From Streptomyces sp. NRRL S-118 (GTDB taxonomy: Bacteria; Actinomycetota; Actinomycetes; Streptomycetales; Streptomycetaceae), in the NCBI RefSeq assembly GCF_000716335.1, contig NZ_KL591031.1, positions 1-39,287 on the forward strand: DNA of 39,287 nucleotides, written 5' to 3'. The notes under the pieces were generated by a model. The model did no database searches. It was not told the DNA's origin and saw only the letters and a program-made list of their open reading frames with translations. Below, one piece after another: positions 24,190-31,843 of the stretch. The position numbers and the translations under genes were made by a program. Every line of letters starts with the position of its first letter. Positions within the stretch are counted from its first letter, which is position 1.

Positions 24190-24504
24190 ATGAGCGACCA
24201 CGTCCTGTCGATCATTCCAAGTGATCCGCAGTGGCAGCCGGACCGCGATACGGTCGAACGCGTCGTCGCGCTCGTCGAGGAGATGGCCCCCGGGGCTGCC
24301 GACGGCGTGAACGTGGAGATCGAGGTGACGTGGCACGGCGTGGCGACGGCCGTCGACTGCGGGGCGAACCTGGAGCGGATCGGTTGCCCCTGGTGTCAGG
24401 CGGCCATCGACACGGAGTGGTGGGGCGACCTCCTTGAGGCCGCCCGGCATCCGCGACACCCAGTGGAAGGTAACGCTGCGTCACTTCCTGCTCCTTGGCG
24501 GTAG
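24190..24504 (+). CDS. Hypothetical protein, probably C-terminally truncated
   Basis: ATG 24190 (GGGAAAGTC before it) encodes MSDHVLSIIPSDPQWQPDRD, then TVERVVALVEEMAPGAADGV, NVEIEVTWHGVATAVDCGAN, LERIGCPWCQAAIDTEWWGD and LLEA. The C-x-x-C (GCPWC) suggests half of a zinc site. After LLEA the frame becomes ARHPRHPVEGNAASLPAPWR, which looks wrong. The +1 frame over the same bases reads PGIRDTQWKVTLRHFLLLGG and looks like a genuine protein end. A frameshift or deletion therefore joins an N-terminal part to a C-terminus at about 24440. No function is recognised. Confidence 0.55.
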   Translation: MSDHVLSIIPSDPQWQPDRDTVERVVALVEEMAPGAADGVNVEIEVTWHGVATAVDCGANLERIGCPWCQAAIDTEWWGDLLEAARHPRHPVEGNAASLPAPWR

Positions 24505-24532
24505 GCGGTGAGGGTTGTCAGTGGTGAGTGTC

Positions 24533-25147
24533 ATGATCGGGTCTGTGGAGCGTTACACGGCTGATCAGATCCAGGTGCTCACCTTCGAAGAGCACGTACG
24601 AGCGCGTCCGGCGATGTATTTCAGGGTCGGCAGGGACAGTCCTGAGCTTCCGACGGAGGTTCTTCAGCAGGTGATCTGGGATGCGCTGCACCACCGCGAC
24701 GGCACGCATGGCCAGATCAGCGTGGAGATCGGATCGGACCTGAACTTCACCGTGGAGGATGATCAGCGCCGTATCGCTGTCGAGCACGGAAGACCTGTTC
24801 CCGGATTCTTCGGCTCCCTCATCGACAAGGAGAGATGGGCGCCGGCGGCCGCCGCGGCCCTCAGTGTCTGTACGGTTGTTGAGGTGTGGCTCGACGGGCG
24901 GGGCTATCGCCAGGAACTGGATGGGACGACAGCGATCGGCGCCTGGGAGGAGTTCGCCACGTCCAAGCCATGCGGGACGCGGACCACGTTCCACCTGGAC
25001 CCGTCGTACTGCGGTCCCGATGAGGCCATCGCCTGGTCATTGCTCCCAGAAGAACTGCACGGTCAGGAGTGCGACGCGCGTCCCTCACCGGTGACCTTAC
25101 CGATTCGTGATCTGCGCGCAGGGGTCGAGAACTCAGCCGGCGAGTAG
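24533..25147 (+). CDS. DNA gyrase B-like GHKL-fold protein with degenerate ATP site
   Basis: About 204 residues that follow the order of the GyrB N-terminal ATPase domain. FEEHVRARPAMYFRVG corresponds to the VRxRPGMYIG start. LPTEVLQQVIWDALHHRDG corresponds to the N-box helix, and SDLNFTVEDDQRRIAVEHGR to the DDGRGIP strand. AAALSVCTVVEVWLDGRGYR plus QEL corresponds to NALSxxLxVxVxRDG...Q, and GTRTTFHLDPSYC to GTxVxFxPDxxxF. The N-box Glu/Asn, the DDGRG glycines and the GxxGxG lid are not conserved, and the transducer, TOPRIM and C-terminal parts are absent. A TTA leucine codon at 25097-25099 implies bldA dependence. The last nine or so residues derive from IS sequence starting about 25120. 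Starts at GTG 24524 or TTG 24515 are possible; ATG 24533 has GGTGAG 4 bases upstream. Confidence 0.65.
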   Translation: MIGSVERYTADQIQVLTFEEHVRARPAMYFRVGRDSPELPTEVLQQVIWDALHHRDGTHGQISVEIGSDLNFTVEDDQRRIAVEHGRPVPGFFGSLIDKERWAPAAAAALSVCTVVEVWLDGRGYRQELDGTTAIGAWEEFATSKPCGTRTTFHLDPSYCGPDEAIAWSLLPEELHGQECDARPSPVTLPIRDLRAGVENSAGE

Positions 25148-25440
25148 GACTCGTTTCCTCAGGAGCGCAAAGCCACCGCCTCCGTACGTCTGGCGCTTGA
25201 GCATTTTGATCCGGTTGACGTGGACTTCGGCGACGCCGGGTTCCCAGGGCATGGTCAGGTCGGCGGCAGTGGTGGGAGCGAGGTCTCGTTCGAGGCCGTC
25301 GGCGAAGGCGTGGAGGCTGGGCAGGTCGTCGGCGCGGACCGCTTCGATTTGCTGAGGGGCCGTTCGTCTTCGAGTTGGCTGAGCATCTTCCCGAATGCGC
25401 GGACGTGGGTGGTGAGGGCTTTCCGGTTCCTGCCGAGGCC
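25133..25440 (-). pseudogene. ISL3-family transposase C-terminal remnant
   Basis: On the minus strand two frames combine to RKALTTHVRAFGKMLSQLED, then IEAVRADDLPSLHAFADGLE, RDLAPTTAADLTMPWEPGVA, EVHVNRIKMLKRQTYGGGGF and ALLRKRVLLAG. This is the conserved C-terminus of ISL3 transposases, whose usual end is ...SGVVEGHVNRIKMLKRQMYGRA. The catalytic Glu of GVVEGH-type sequence is kept as VAEVH. The N-terminal 80 percent is missing and one frameshift occurs near 25360. The stop at 25133-25135 overlaps the 3' end of the GyrB-like gene. Confidence 0.8.
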
Positions 25441-25463
25441 CTCGCCGGCACATTCCCGGCTAG

Positions 25464-25748
25464 CTCCATGCCGAGAAGGGCTACGACTGCTGCTACCTGC
25501 GGCAATGGCTGGCACGGCGAGGTGTCCGGTATCGCATCGCCCGCGAGGGCGTGGAGACGTCCCAGCGGCTCGGACGACACCGCTGCACCATCGAACCGAC
25601 CATGGCCCGGCTCGCCGGCTGCCACCGACTCCACCGCCGCTACGAACGCAAGGCCGAGCACGACCTCGCCTTCACCAGCCTCGCCTGCACCCTCATCCGC
25701 TACCGCCGACTCAAGACGACTCCATGCGGTGTGAAAGCTGCGCCATGA
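25464..25748 (+). pseudogene. IS5-family transposase C-terminal remnant
   Basis: In one frame: LHAEKGYDCCYLRQWLARRG, VRYRIAREGVETSQRLGRHR, CTIEPTMARLAGCHRLHRRY, ERKAEHDLAFTSLACTLIRY. This is the distal part of an IS5/IS1182-like DDE transposase (ADKGYD..., then RxVVERTxxWLxxxRRLxxRYERxxxxxxAF), here with TIEPTMARL for the active-site Glu region. There is no start codon upstream; the fragment abuts the ISL3 remnant, in opposite orientation, with 24 bases between. Confidence 0.8.
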
Positions 25749-25798
25749 TGCCCACCTGAGCAAAGCTTGAGGCCGTATCACGCCTGTACCAAGAGTTG

Positions 25799-26071
25799 AT
25801 GAAACTGCCCTTTCCTCCCAAATTGGGCGGCGCGGACCGGGCCGGTTTCGACCTGGTGATGCTGGACTCGGACACCGCAGGCTGGATTTTCACCTGGATC
25901 GAGAACAGCGGCGAGCTCGAAGCGCGAGGTCGAAGCGATCTGCTTCGCTGCATCGCCCGCCTGGACCGGGTCGTACCTGTACTCAGCGAAGCGGAAGACC
26001 CTGAATACTGGCACCGCCTGCGCGAGATGGCTCGACTTGTCGCGGATTCCCCACACGTAGCCATCAAATGA
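25799..26071 (+). pseudogene. Hypothetical protein whose start was lost at an IS junction
   Basis: The frame encodes MKLPFPPKLGGADRAGFDLV, MLDSDTAGWIFTWIENSGEL, RSDLLRCIARLDRVVPVLSE and EDPEYWHRLREMARLVADSP, an intact-looking cytosolic protein of about 105 residues found in actinomycetes. The natural N-terminus (KLEAVSRLYQEL) is readable upstream from 25765 but begins after an in-frame TGA with CTGAGCAAAGC, where ATGAGCAAGC would be expected. The start has therefore been destroyed right beside IS debris. Translation could only restart at TTG 25796 or ATG 25799. Confidence 0.6.
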
Positions 26072-26377
26072 GGTGACCTCTTAACCGGCCGCAGGGGGCG
26101 GGGCGTGTGACGGAGCGGCAGGCCGAACAACTGCTGGGGGAGGGTCGGCACCCGGACGCCGATCGGATCGAACGCGAGCGCCTGGGGGAAGGCAGGAGCC
26201 CGGTTTAGGACCGCCACGTGTGGCGGCGTAGGTCGGCGCAGACCCGCGCCCGCACCCACGCTGCCTGGCGCGCCGGCCGCCGCACCGGACAGTGGCGGCA
26301 AGGAGGAGCCGGAGTTTTCCGCGGGTTGGACCGGCTGGCAACCGAGTCTGGAGGGGGCCGTTTCTTGCGGGCGAAGA
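26072..26377. other. Intergenic region, no gene seen
   Basis: Nothing supported on either strand between the hypothetical stop and the terminator at 26378. Confidence 0.4.
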
Positions 26378-26400
26378 GCCGGGCCGCTGAGCGGCCCGGC
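26378..26400 (-). terminator. Hairpin terminator
   Basis: A 10-bp perfect stem GCCGGGCCGC / GCGGCCCGGC with a 3-nt loop lies 12 bases past the stop of the secreted-protein gene on the minus strand. Confidence 0.75.
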
Positions 26401-26412
26401 CCCTTTAGCTGA

Positions 26413-26904
26413 TCAGGCGTGGACCGGGCGCCATGAGGTGCACATGCGCTCGCTGCCCTTCACGACGCACCCACGCAGCTTGTACCGGTGCCCCTCGGGC
26501 AGGTTGCCGGATACGACCTTCATGTAGATCGCCTTGTGGCCGCGCGTGGAGGCGATGCGGCCGTTGCTCAGCTCGGCCTCGACCGCCCAGCCGTCGGGGC
26601 TGATGTCCTTGGCGATGAGGGAGTCGCCCGGGATGTCGGGCGCGGGCTGCGGGTCCGCGTTCCACCGGACGAAGCCCATGTCGTGGCCGTCCCGGGGGCT
26701 GGTGAGGTGGACCGTCAACGACCCGTCCGCCGACATCGCGGCACGTTCCGAGACCCCGGTCGTGGACACGGAGACGTCGATGTCGGCAGCGAGGTCCCCC
26801 GTCTCGTCGGCGCTGGCGGTTCCGGCCCCGGCCGTGAGCGCCACGCCGACGAACAGGCCGGCCGAACCGAGGACCGCGCCGATGCGCTTGTGTATCGAAC
26901 CCAT
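26413..26904 (-). CDS. Secreted hypothetical protein
   Basis: A 163-residue exported protein starting at ATG 26904 after AACGAAGGAAATC. The signal peptide is MGSIHKRIGAVLGSAGLFVG then VALTAGAGTASA, cleaved near residue 32. The mature part (DETGDLAADIDVSVSTTG, SLTVHLTSPRDGHDMGFVRW, GWAVEAELSNGRIAS, LPEGHRYKLRGCVVKGSERM, CTSWRPVHA) is beta-rich with two cysteines near the C-terminus that could form one disulphide. I do not recognise the family. An in-frame upstream ATG at 26994 is rejected because the signal peptide and ribosome site fit 26904. A hairpin terminator follows. Confidence 0.8.
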   Translation of the reverse strand: MGSIHKRIGAVLGSAGLFVGVALTAGAGTASADETGDLAADIDVSVSTTGVSERAAMSADGSLTVHLTSPRDGHDMGFVRWNADPQPAPDIPGDSLIAKDISPDGWAVEAELSNGRIASTRGHKAIYMKVVSGNLPEGHRYKLRGCVVKGSERMCTSWRPVHA

Positions 26905-27310
26905 GATTTCCTTCGTTCCCGCGCACGGCGGCACACCGCCGCACGCACGTTCCCCCGCCAGCCTCGAAACGCGCTGGCAGTCAGTCAAAGCCACTGTATA
27001 CAGGCCAACTTGAAAGCCTACTGGTGGGTACCTTCCGAATCAGCGGCGTGCCGCCGACGCGCACCGTGTCCCGTGTCAGGACCGTCGGCGCCCCTGTCGC
27101 GGAGGGGGCTGTCATGCGCGGCGCGTACGTGAAGAAGCGCCCGTCCGGCCTGGTCCTCGACGGCGACGTGCGTGTGGTCGCCAGGCCGGCTCTCCTTCGA
27201 GGCGCTCCGGCGCTTCGAGGCGCTCCGGCGCCGCGCCTCTGTCAGCGGCCGGACCGTGGCGCAGCCGGCCGACGCGATGCTCGCGTACTTCAACGCCTTC
27301 GAGGTCCTGC
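26905..27310. other. Intergenic region with an 18-bp tandem duplication
   Basis: A perfect 18-bp tandem duplication of CTTCGAGGCGCTCCGGCG lies at 27195-27230. Short protein-like runs (GAYVKKRPSGLVLDGDVRVV; TVAQPADAMLAYFNAFEVLL) occur in different frames and may be debris, but no family can be named. Confidence 0.6.
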
Positions 27311-28206
27311 TTGTCGAAAGCGCTGACCGTCATGGAGAAACGCTCCCTGGTGCGCCATCGGGTCGATTGGGCGGAACTGCGCCGCGTAGCCTTCTTGCAG
27401 GCGCAGGCGCAGGCGCAGGCGCAGGACGCAGGTGCACAAAACCCGGCTGACACCTACGACGCGATTCGCTCCGAGCTTCGATCCCTCGGAGGCAACCACA
27501 GTTTCTTCCTGACGCCGAAACAGGCGGCAGAGCAGCTCAAAGCCTCCCCTGCCGGTCCCATCGATGGCCTGGAAGGCCGCTCCATGGAAAACCGCATCGG
27601 ATACCTCTCTCTGCCGGGCGTGCAAGGAGCAGAAGAGGCAGATGTTCGGTACGTGCGCCAAGGTCGCGAGGCTGTGGCGAAGACTGATCGCAGCCGGCCC
27701 TGTGGCTGGGTGGTGGACCTGCGCGACAACACCGGCGGATCCATGTGGCCGATGCTTGCCTTGGCAGGCCCGATCCTCGGCGACGGCAAAGTCGGGAGGT
27801 TCCTGGACGCGGACGGCAAAAAGTCGGTGTGGGCGATCATCAACGGCAGCCCTCGCCATGAGAGCTCCCCTGACTACGGGGACAGCCGGCCGTGGCCAAC
27901 CCCGATGCTCCGGTTGCCGTCCTGACCGGCATGAGTACGGCAAGTGCAGGCGAGGCAGTCGTCGTCGCCTTCCGAGGACGGCCCGACACGCGCTTCTTCG
28001 GCAAACAGACGAATGGGATTCCCACGGGGAACCAGGCCCACCGCCTGTCCGATGGCGGTCTGCTCGTCCTCACGGAAGCCAAGAGCGCTGATCGCACCGG
28101 ATGAGGAAGTCGACACCAGCCTGTCCTTCACAGGCGCACACCAGGACCGAACCCTGGAGGCAGCCGAAAACTGGCTGCTCAAGCACTCTGCCTGCCGCCG
28201 ACCGTA
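27311..28206 (+). pseudogene. S41-family (tail-specific) peptidase, frameshifted and 5' truncated
   Basis: The first frame (27311 to about 27900) gives SKALTVMEKRSLVRHRVDWA, TYDAIRSELRSLGGNHSFFL, RIGYLSLPG and CGWVVDLRDNTGGSMWPMLA, the last being the substrate-binding D-L-R-x-N-x-G-G strand. A second frame continues PDAPVAVLTGMSTASAGEAV, then RFFGKQTNGIPTG, carrying the Ser (SAGE) and Lys (GKQT) of the catalytic dyad. A third frame gives EEVDTSLSFTGAHQDRTLEA and AENWLLKHSAC, with a small deletion before it. The signal peptide expected for this exported protease is missing. GCAG followed by four GCGCAG hexamers at 27397-27424 encodes (QA)n and is an extra slippage-prone tract. Confidence 0.8.
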
Positions 28207-28228
28207 AGGCTCTGGGCTGGCACACGTG

Positions 28229-28480
28229 TTGCCACAGCCTATTGCGCCTCCGGGGCCCACCCGATCAAGGCCCACTTCGGCCCGCTGCGGCAGTTCAACC
28301 TGGACAACCTCAACCACCCGAACCACACGGTGCGGACCCGGGCGGTGCACGCCTGCCTGCGGTGGCGCAACGCCAACGCCCGCCGCCCCCGACCTATTCG
28401 CCGCGCAACGCCGAGAACGCGCCTGCGTCCGCAGCGAGAAGGGCGTCCGCTGGGGCGGACGCCCCTCACAGCCACAGCCT
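28229..28480 (+). pseudogene. IS630-like transposase C-terminal remnant
   Basis: The frame gives HPIKAHFGPLRQFNLDNLNH, PNHTVRTRAVHACLRWRNAN and AR. After a shift near 28385 it continues LFAAQRRERACVRSEKGVRW and GGRP. This matches the end of DDE-superfamily (IS630-type) transposases in streptomycetes (LRWRNxNARHPxVLAAQRRERARxRSEKxxRWG). It is only the last 85 residues or so, without a start. Confidence 0.6.
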
Positions 28481-28513
28481 GACCGACCCGGCGCCATGCA
28501 GCCACGGCACTTG

Positions 28514-28708
28514 TCAGCTGTTTGGACCTCCAGCCGCGTGCTCTGCTTGCTGTGACTCCACTGCCCTCCCTGGTATCAGTACGGCAAGAGTGCTGCGCGC
28601 TTCATGCCGCAGGGCTCGACGCCGAGCAAAGGTCGCAGTAAGAGCGAGAACCGAGACAGTGCCCCCGTAGAACACAGCGGCAATCGTGGAGAGGAGCCCG
28701 ATCGTCAT
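28514..28708 (-). CDS. Small membrane protein
   Basis: A 64-residue protein from ATG 28708: MTIGLLSTIAAVFYGGTVSV, LALTATFARRRALRHEARST, LAVLIPGRAVESQQAEHAAG. One membrane helix (residues 3-26) is followed by a basic cytosolic tail, a common small Streptomyces architecture. AAGGTG lies 9 bases upstream as ribosome site. No function is known, and no operon partner on this strand. Confidence 0.6.
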   Translation of the reverse strand: MTIGLLSTIAAVFYGGTVSVLALTATFARRRALRHEARSTLAVLIPGRAVESQQAEHAAGGPNS

Positions 28709-29631
28709 CGGGCACGCACCTTTCTTCCCCCGTTCGGCCCGCCCGGCTTACAGCCCGGGGGCGGGCGTTGATGCGCTTCCCCTCCACCATACCCACGCCG
28801 TCAACTCCCCATGGAATCCTGACCATCCCGGCGAACATCCGCGGTCACGGCACTGCTCGGGCAGAGGCGGCGCGCCCCGTCACTGTCGAGGGTGAGGTCC
28901 TCCGTGCGGAAGCCGAAGATAGGTCCCTGCTTGGCCGTGGTCTTCTCTCTTCGGGAGTTCGGAGGCTTGGGCTCCACCGGTCGCGGAGCAACGGTCCGAC
29001 CGGCAGCCGGGCGATGGTCCTCGGGAGGGCTATGCCTCAGGAGAGGAGTCGCCTACATCCTCCGGGCCCGCGTGGGCGAGCCGCGCGGGACGCTGGTCCG
29101 TGCAGGTGACCGCCGAACGGGACACGACCCGGCCGCCGCCCGTCCACAGGTGCGCCCAGCGGCCGGCGTGCTCGCGTCCCTGGTGAAGTCCTGCCGTGCC
29201 GCGTTGGTGCGCCTCCGCCGCGGTGCGCCGCGGTCGCACCATCCGGCGGTAGCCCGCCGTCGCCGCTGCCGCGCCTCCCTCACGGCAGCAGGCCGCTCCG
29301 GACCGGGCCGCACCTGACGGCTCGCGTCCCTGGAGCGGTCCTGATCGGCCGAGGCAGGTTCCGTAACAGCTGTACCGAGTCGTAGGCCGGAGAGGCGGAC
29401 ACGCTCTGGTGACGTCGAGTGCGGTGCCCCTTGACGGGAGTGCCGCCGGACCGGCTTCGCGTCACACCGCGCGGAGCTGTTGCCGTCCCGTCCTGGACTG
29501 CGGCGATGCCTGGTCCTCGCGCTGCGCCGTCGTGGCTGCCGTCCCGACCGTGTCGCCGCCGTGTCGCCGCCGCGCCGCCGCCCTGCGCCGGCGTCCTCTC
29601 GGCCGCTCGGACGGGCTCGGCGTGCCTCGAC
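28709..29631. other. Long intergenic region, no gene seen
   Basis: Over 900 bases without a gene I can support. A bulged hairpin (GCCCGCCC/GGGCGGGC arms) lies at 28737-28766. The right half (29130-29620) is another A-poor/T-rich spacer (9 T, 1 A in 29521-29580). Confidence 0.45.
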
Positions 29632-29661
29632 TTGATAGGCAAGTGGAAGCTTGCCTATTGT
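29632..29661 (+). promoter_or_regulatory. ArsR-type operator inside the promoter
   Basis: The -35 TTGATA (29632-29637) and -10 TATTGT (29656-29661) are spaced 18 bp. A perfect 9-bp inverted repeat ATAGGCAAG/CTTGCCTAT with a 6-bp centre spans 29635-29658, covering both boxes. The predicted transcript start falls at GTG 29668. Confidence 0.8.
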
Positions 29662-29667
29662 GGGGTG

Positions 29668-29970
29668 GTGGCCGACGACCTTTTCAAAGCTCTGGCCGAC
29701 CCGACCCGCCGCATCATTCTCGACGAGCTCACCGAGAAGTCCGGACAGACACTGTTCGAGATCTGCTCGCGGCTGAGCATGAAGCACCAGCTCGGCATCT
29801 CGCGCCAGGCCGTATCCCAGCACCTGGCCGTACTGGAGGCCGCCCGGCTGGTCGAAACCAGGCGGGAGGGCCGCTACAAGTTCCACGACTTGAACACAGC
29901 CCCGCTGCGCCACATCACCGAGCGATGGCCCGTGGCCGACACCTCCGGACCGGAAGAGAGCACCCCATGA
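29668..29970 (+). CDS. ArsR-family winged-helix regulator
   Basis: A 100-residue ArsR/SmtB-type repressor: VADDLFKALADPTRRIILDE, LTEKSGQTLFEICSRL, the recognition helix QLGISRQAVSQHLAVLEAAR, then LVETRREGRYKFHDLNTAPL and RHITERW. No metal-binding cysteine motif (CxC) is present, so it belongs to the non-metal subgroup often paired with VOC or SRPBCC genes. GTG 29668 is preferred over GTG 29665 because similarity starts there and the predicted start of transcription coincides with it (leaderless). Its stop overlaps the ATG of the VOC gene (ATGA), so the two are translationally coupled. It probably represses its own operon through the palindrome at 29635-29658. Confidence 0.9.
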   Translation: MADDLFKALADPTRRIILDELTEKSGQTLFEICSRLSMKHQLGISRQAVSQHLAVLEAARLVETRREGRYKFHDLNTAPLRHITERWPVADTSGPEESTP

Positions 29971-30359
29971 AGATTCATCTGACCAGCGTCTTCGTCGACG
30001 ACCAGGCCAAGGCCCTGCGCTTCTACACCGAAATCCTCGGCTTCGTGAAGAAGCACGACGTCCCGGTGGGTGAGAAGGACCGGTGGCTGACCGTCGTCTC
30101 GCCGGACGAGCCCGGCGGCACCGAACTCCTCCTGGAGCCGGCCGGCCACCCGGCCGTCAAGACCTACCGTGACACCCTCGTCGAGGACGGCATTCCGCTT
30201 GCCCAGTTCGCCGTCGACGACGTGAAGGCGGAGTACGAGCGCCTGCGCGGCCTCGGCGTCCGCTTCATCCAGGAGCCCTTGGAGATGGGCCCCGTCACCA
30301 CCGCGGTCTTCGACGACACCTGCGGCAACCTGATCCAGATCGCGACGAAGCCGCAGTAG
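29967..30359 (+). CDS. VOC-family protein (glyoxalase/dioxygenase superfamily)
   Basis: A 130-residue single-chain vicinal-oxygen-chelate protein: MKIHLTSVFVDDQAKALRFY, TEILGFVKKHDVPVG, RWLTVVSPDEPGGTELLLEP, LAQFAVDDVKAEYERLRGLG, VRFIQEPLEMGPVTTAVFDD, TCGNLIQIATKPQ. The two beta-alpha-beta-beta-beta modules are complete. Potential metal ligands include His4, Glu55 or so, and the final Gln/Glu strand, but the exact set is unclear. It is co-expressed with the ArsR gene by overlap, so its ligand or substrate is likely the inducer. The frame is intact and has the typical length. Confidence 0.92.
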   Translation: MKIHLTSVFVDDQAKALRFYTEILGFVKKHDVPVGEKDRWLTVVSPDEPGGTELLLEPAGHPAVKTYRDTLVEDGIPLAQFAVDDVKAEYERLRGLGVRFIQEPLEMGPVTTAVFDDTCGNLIQIATKPQ

Positions 30360-30752
30360 GCGGTCCGTCGCCGTCCGGCCCGCCGTGGGCTCAGGTTCCC
30401 GTGTCACACCTGCGGGACCTGTCGGCTGCCGTTGCGCCGGCCGCCCGTCCCGGCCGTCGGTGGCAGTGTCCGCCGGTGTGCTGATCAAGAGCACGGTCAG
30501 CAGTCGGCGGTCCCTGTCATGGCGAAGTTCCCGGTGTGGTGAGGATGCCTCCGCTCCACCACGCATGCTGTCTCGTTCCGACCGCATGCCGGCCGACCGA
30601 CCGCCACGACGGGGCCGCGGGCCGGTGGCGGGCCTCGGCCGACGGCTCGTGGTTCCCGGCGGACATGCCGTTCCGCGTAGCCGCCTCGGGGTGCGGCGGC
30701 CGGAGCCGGCGGCAATCCTCGCCCCTCCGGCACCGCCGCCGGAGAAGGTGCG
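30360..30752. other. Intergenic region, no gene seen
   Basis: No gene is supported between the convergent VOC and MerR-B12 genes. No clear terminator hairpin was found by eye. Confidence 0.4.
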
Positions 30753-31733
30753 TCAGCGCGCGACGAGCGACTCCACGGCCGCGACCGCCTCCCGCAGCCC
30801 CGTCGGGTGCGGCAGACCGGGCACGCCGTGCCCCGCCCACCCGGGCCCGAGTGTCAGGACGGCCGCCTTCCTGCGGGCGCCGCGCACGCCCCACTCCATC
30901 GCGGCCACGTGCTCCGCCAGCGGACGGCTCGCAGTGCTACGGGACTGCGACCACAGCCCCACCGCCGCCGGCCCGGTCCTGCGTACCGCCGCCACCAGGG
31001 AGTCCACGGGCAGCGCTCCGCCGAACATGCGCACCGGGACGTTTCGTTCGGCAAGGGCGGCGGACAGCGCCTCCAGGGGCAGCGTGTGGTTCTCCCCAGG
31101 GACGCAGGCGAGCACCGTGGTCGCGCCAGGCCGGTCGGCGACCACCGGCGGGGCCCACCGCCGCAACGCACCGGAGACGTGCCAGGACAGGAAGTGCTCG
31201 ACCTCGACGTACCGTTCGCCCGAGCCCTCCCACTTGCGGCCCACCGCCTGCAGCGTGGGCATGATGACCTCCGTCCAGGCGGCGACCAGACCGTGCTCCT
31301 CCATCACGGCCGCCAGCAGCCCTTCCAGAGCGGCGGCGTCCAATCGCAGTGCGGCCCGCGCGATGCCTTTGCTCTCCTGACGGACGTCCCCCAGCCGCAG
31401 CCTGGTCCCCGCCCTGCTGCGCGCGCGCAGTGGCGGCGGCGGGGCGGTGTCCGGCGGTGCCGGGAGGGGGCCGGACGGCTCCTGTGTCCGCACCATGCGC
31501 GCGGCCTCGGCGGGCGGCATCCCGGTCGCGGTCAGCGCGCACATGCGCTCCAGCCGCACCACGTCCCCGGGCATCCAGCGACGGTGCCGTCCGCCGGTGC
31601 GGGCGTCGGGACCCAGGCCGTACCGGCGATCCCACGTACGGACCGTGGTGGGCGCGACCCCGAGGCGCCTGGCCAGCTCGCCGGTGGTCAGTCCGCCTCC
31701 GCGCGGTTCCTCGGCGTACCCGTCCGCCTGCAT
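30753..31733 (-). CDS. LitR/CarH-like MerR regulator with cobalamin-binding-type domain
   Basis: A 326-residue protein. Residues 14-80 form a MerR HTH (LTTGELARRLGVAPTTVRTW, DRRYGLGPDARTGGRHRRWM). A Pro-rich linker follows. About 120-200 is a helical B12-cap-like domain (LEGLLAAVMEEHGLVAAWTE, VIMPTLQAVGRKWEGSGERY, VEVEHFLSWHVSGALRRW), and about 205-326 a Rossmann-like B12-binding domain (TTVLACVPGENHTLPLEALS, AALAERNVPVRMFGGALPVD). CarH uses W-x9-EH and DxHxxG; here these read W-x10-EH and E-N-H-T-L-P, so cobalamin binding is plausible but altered. ATG 31733 is preferred (GGAG upstream); the open frame extends into the divergent sigma gene. In actinomycetes such regulators sit beside an ECF sigma factor and control light or stress responses. 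Confidence 0.85.
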   Translation of the reverse strand: MQADGYAEEPRGGGLTTGELARRLGVAPTTVRTWDRRYGLGPDARTGGRHRRWMPGDVVRLERMCALTATGMPPAEAARMVRTQEPSGPLPAPPDTAPPPPLRARSRAGTRLRLGDVRQESKGIARAALRLDAAALEGLLAAVMEEHGLVAAWTEVIMPTLQAVGRKWEGSGERYVEVEHFLSWHVSGALRRWAPPVVADRPGATTVLACVPGENHTLPLEALSAALAERNVPVRMFGGALPVDSLVAAVRRTGPAAVGLWSQSRSTASRPLAEHVAAMEWGVRGARRKAAVLTLGPGWAGHGVPGLPHPTGLREAVAAVESLVAR

Positions 31734-31744
31734 GTCTCCACGGT

Positions 31745-31763
31745 ACGACGCACGAACGACGCA
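31745..31763. promoter_or_regulatory. 11-bp-period direct repeats between the MerR-B12 and ECF genes
   Basis: ACGACGCA occurs at 31745-31752 and 31756-31763, one helical turn apart, 12 bases upstream of the MerR-B12 start. CarH-type tetramers contact operators as tandem repeats of about 11 bp, so this is a candidate binding site. Confidence 0.4.
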
Positions 31764-31843
31764 TGTTGTCCGCGCCGTTTCACCCGTCCAAGACTGGATG
31801 CAGGGCGTCGGCCGAACCTGGCGCAGGGCAGGAGGGAGCAGGC

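Noticed and set aside
24190..26071. Toxin-antitoxin or defence island built from the small hypotheticals and the GHKL protein
   Set aside because: No nuclease, NTPase or antitoxin motif is visible and two of the genes are truncated; the data do not support a system.
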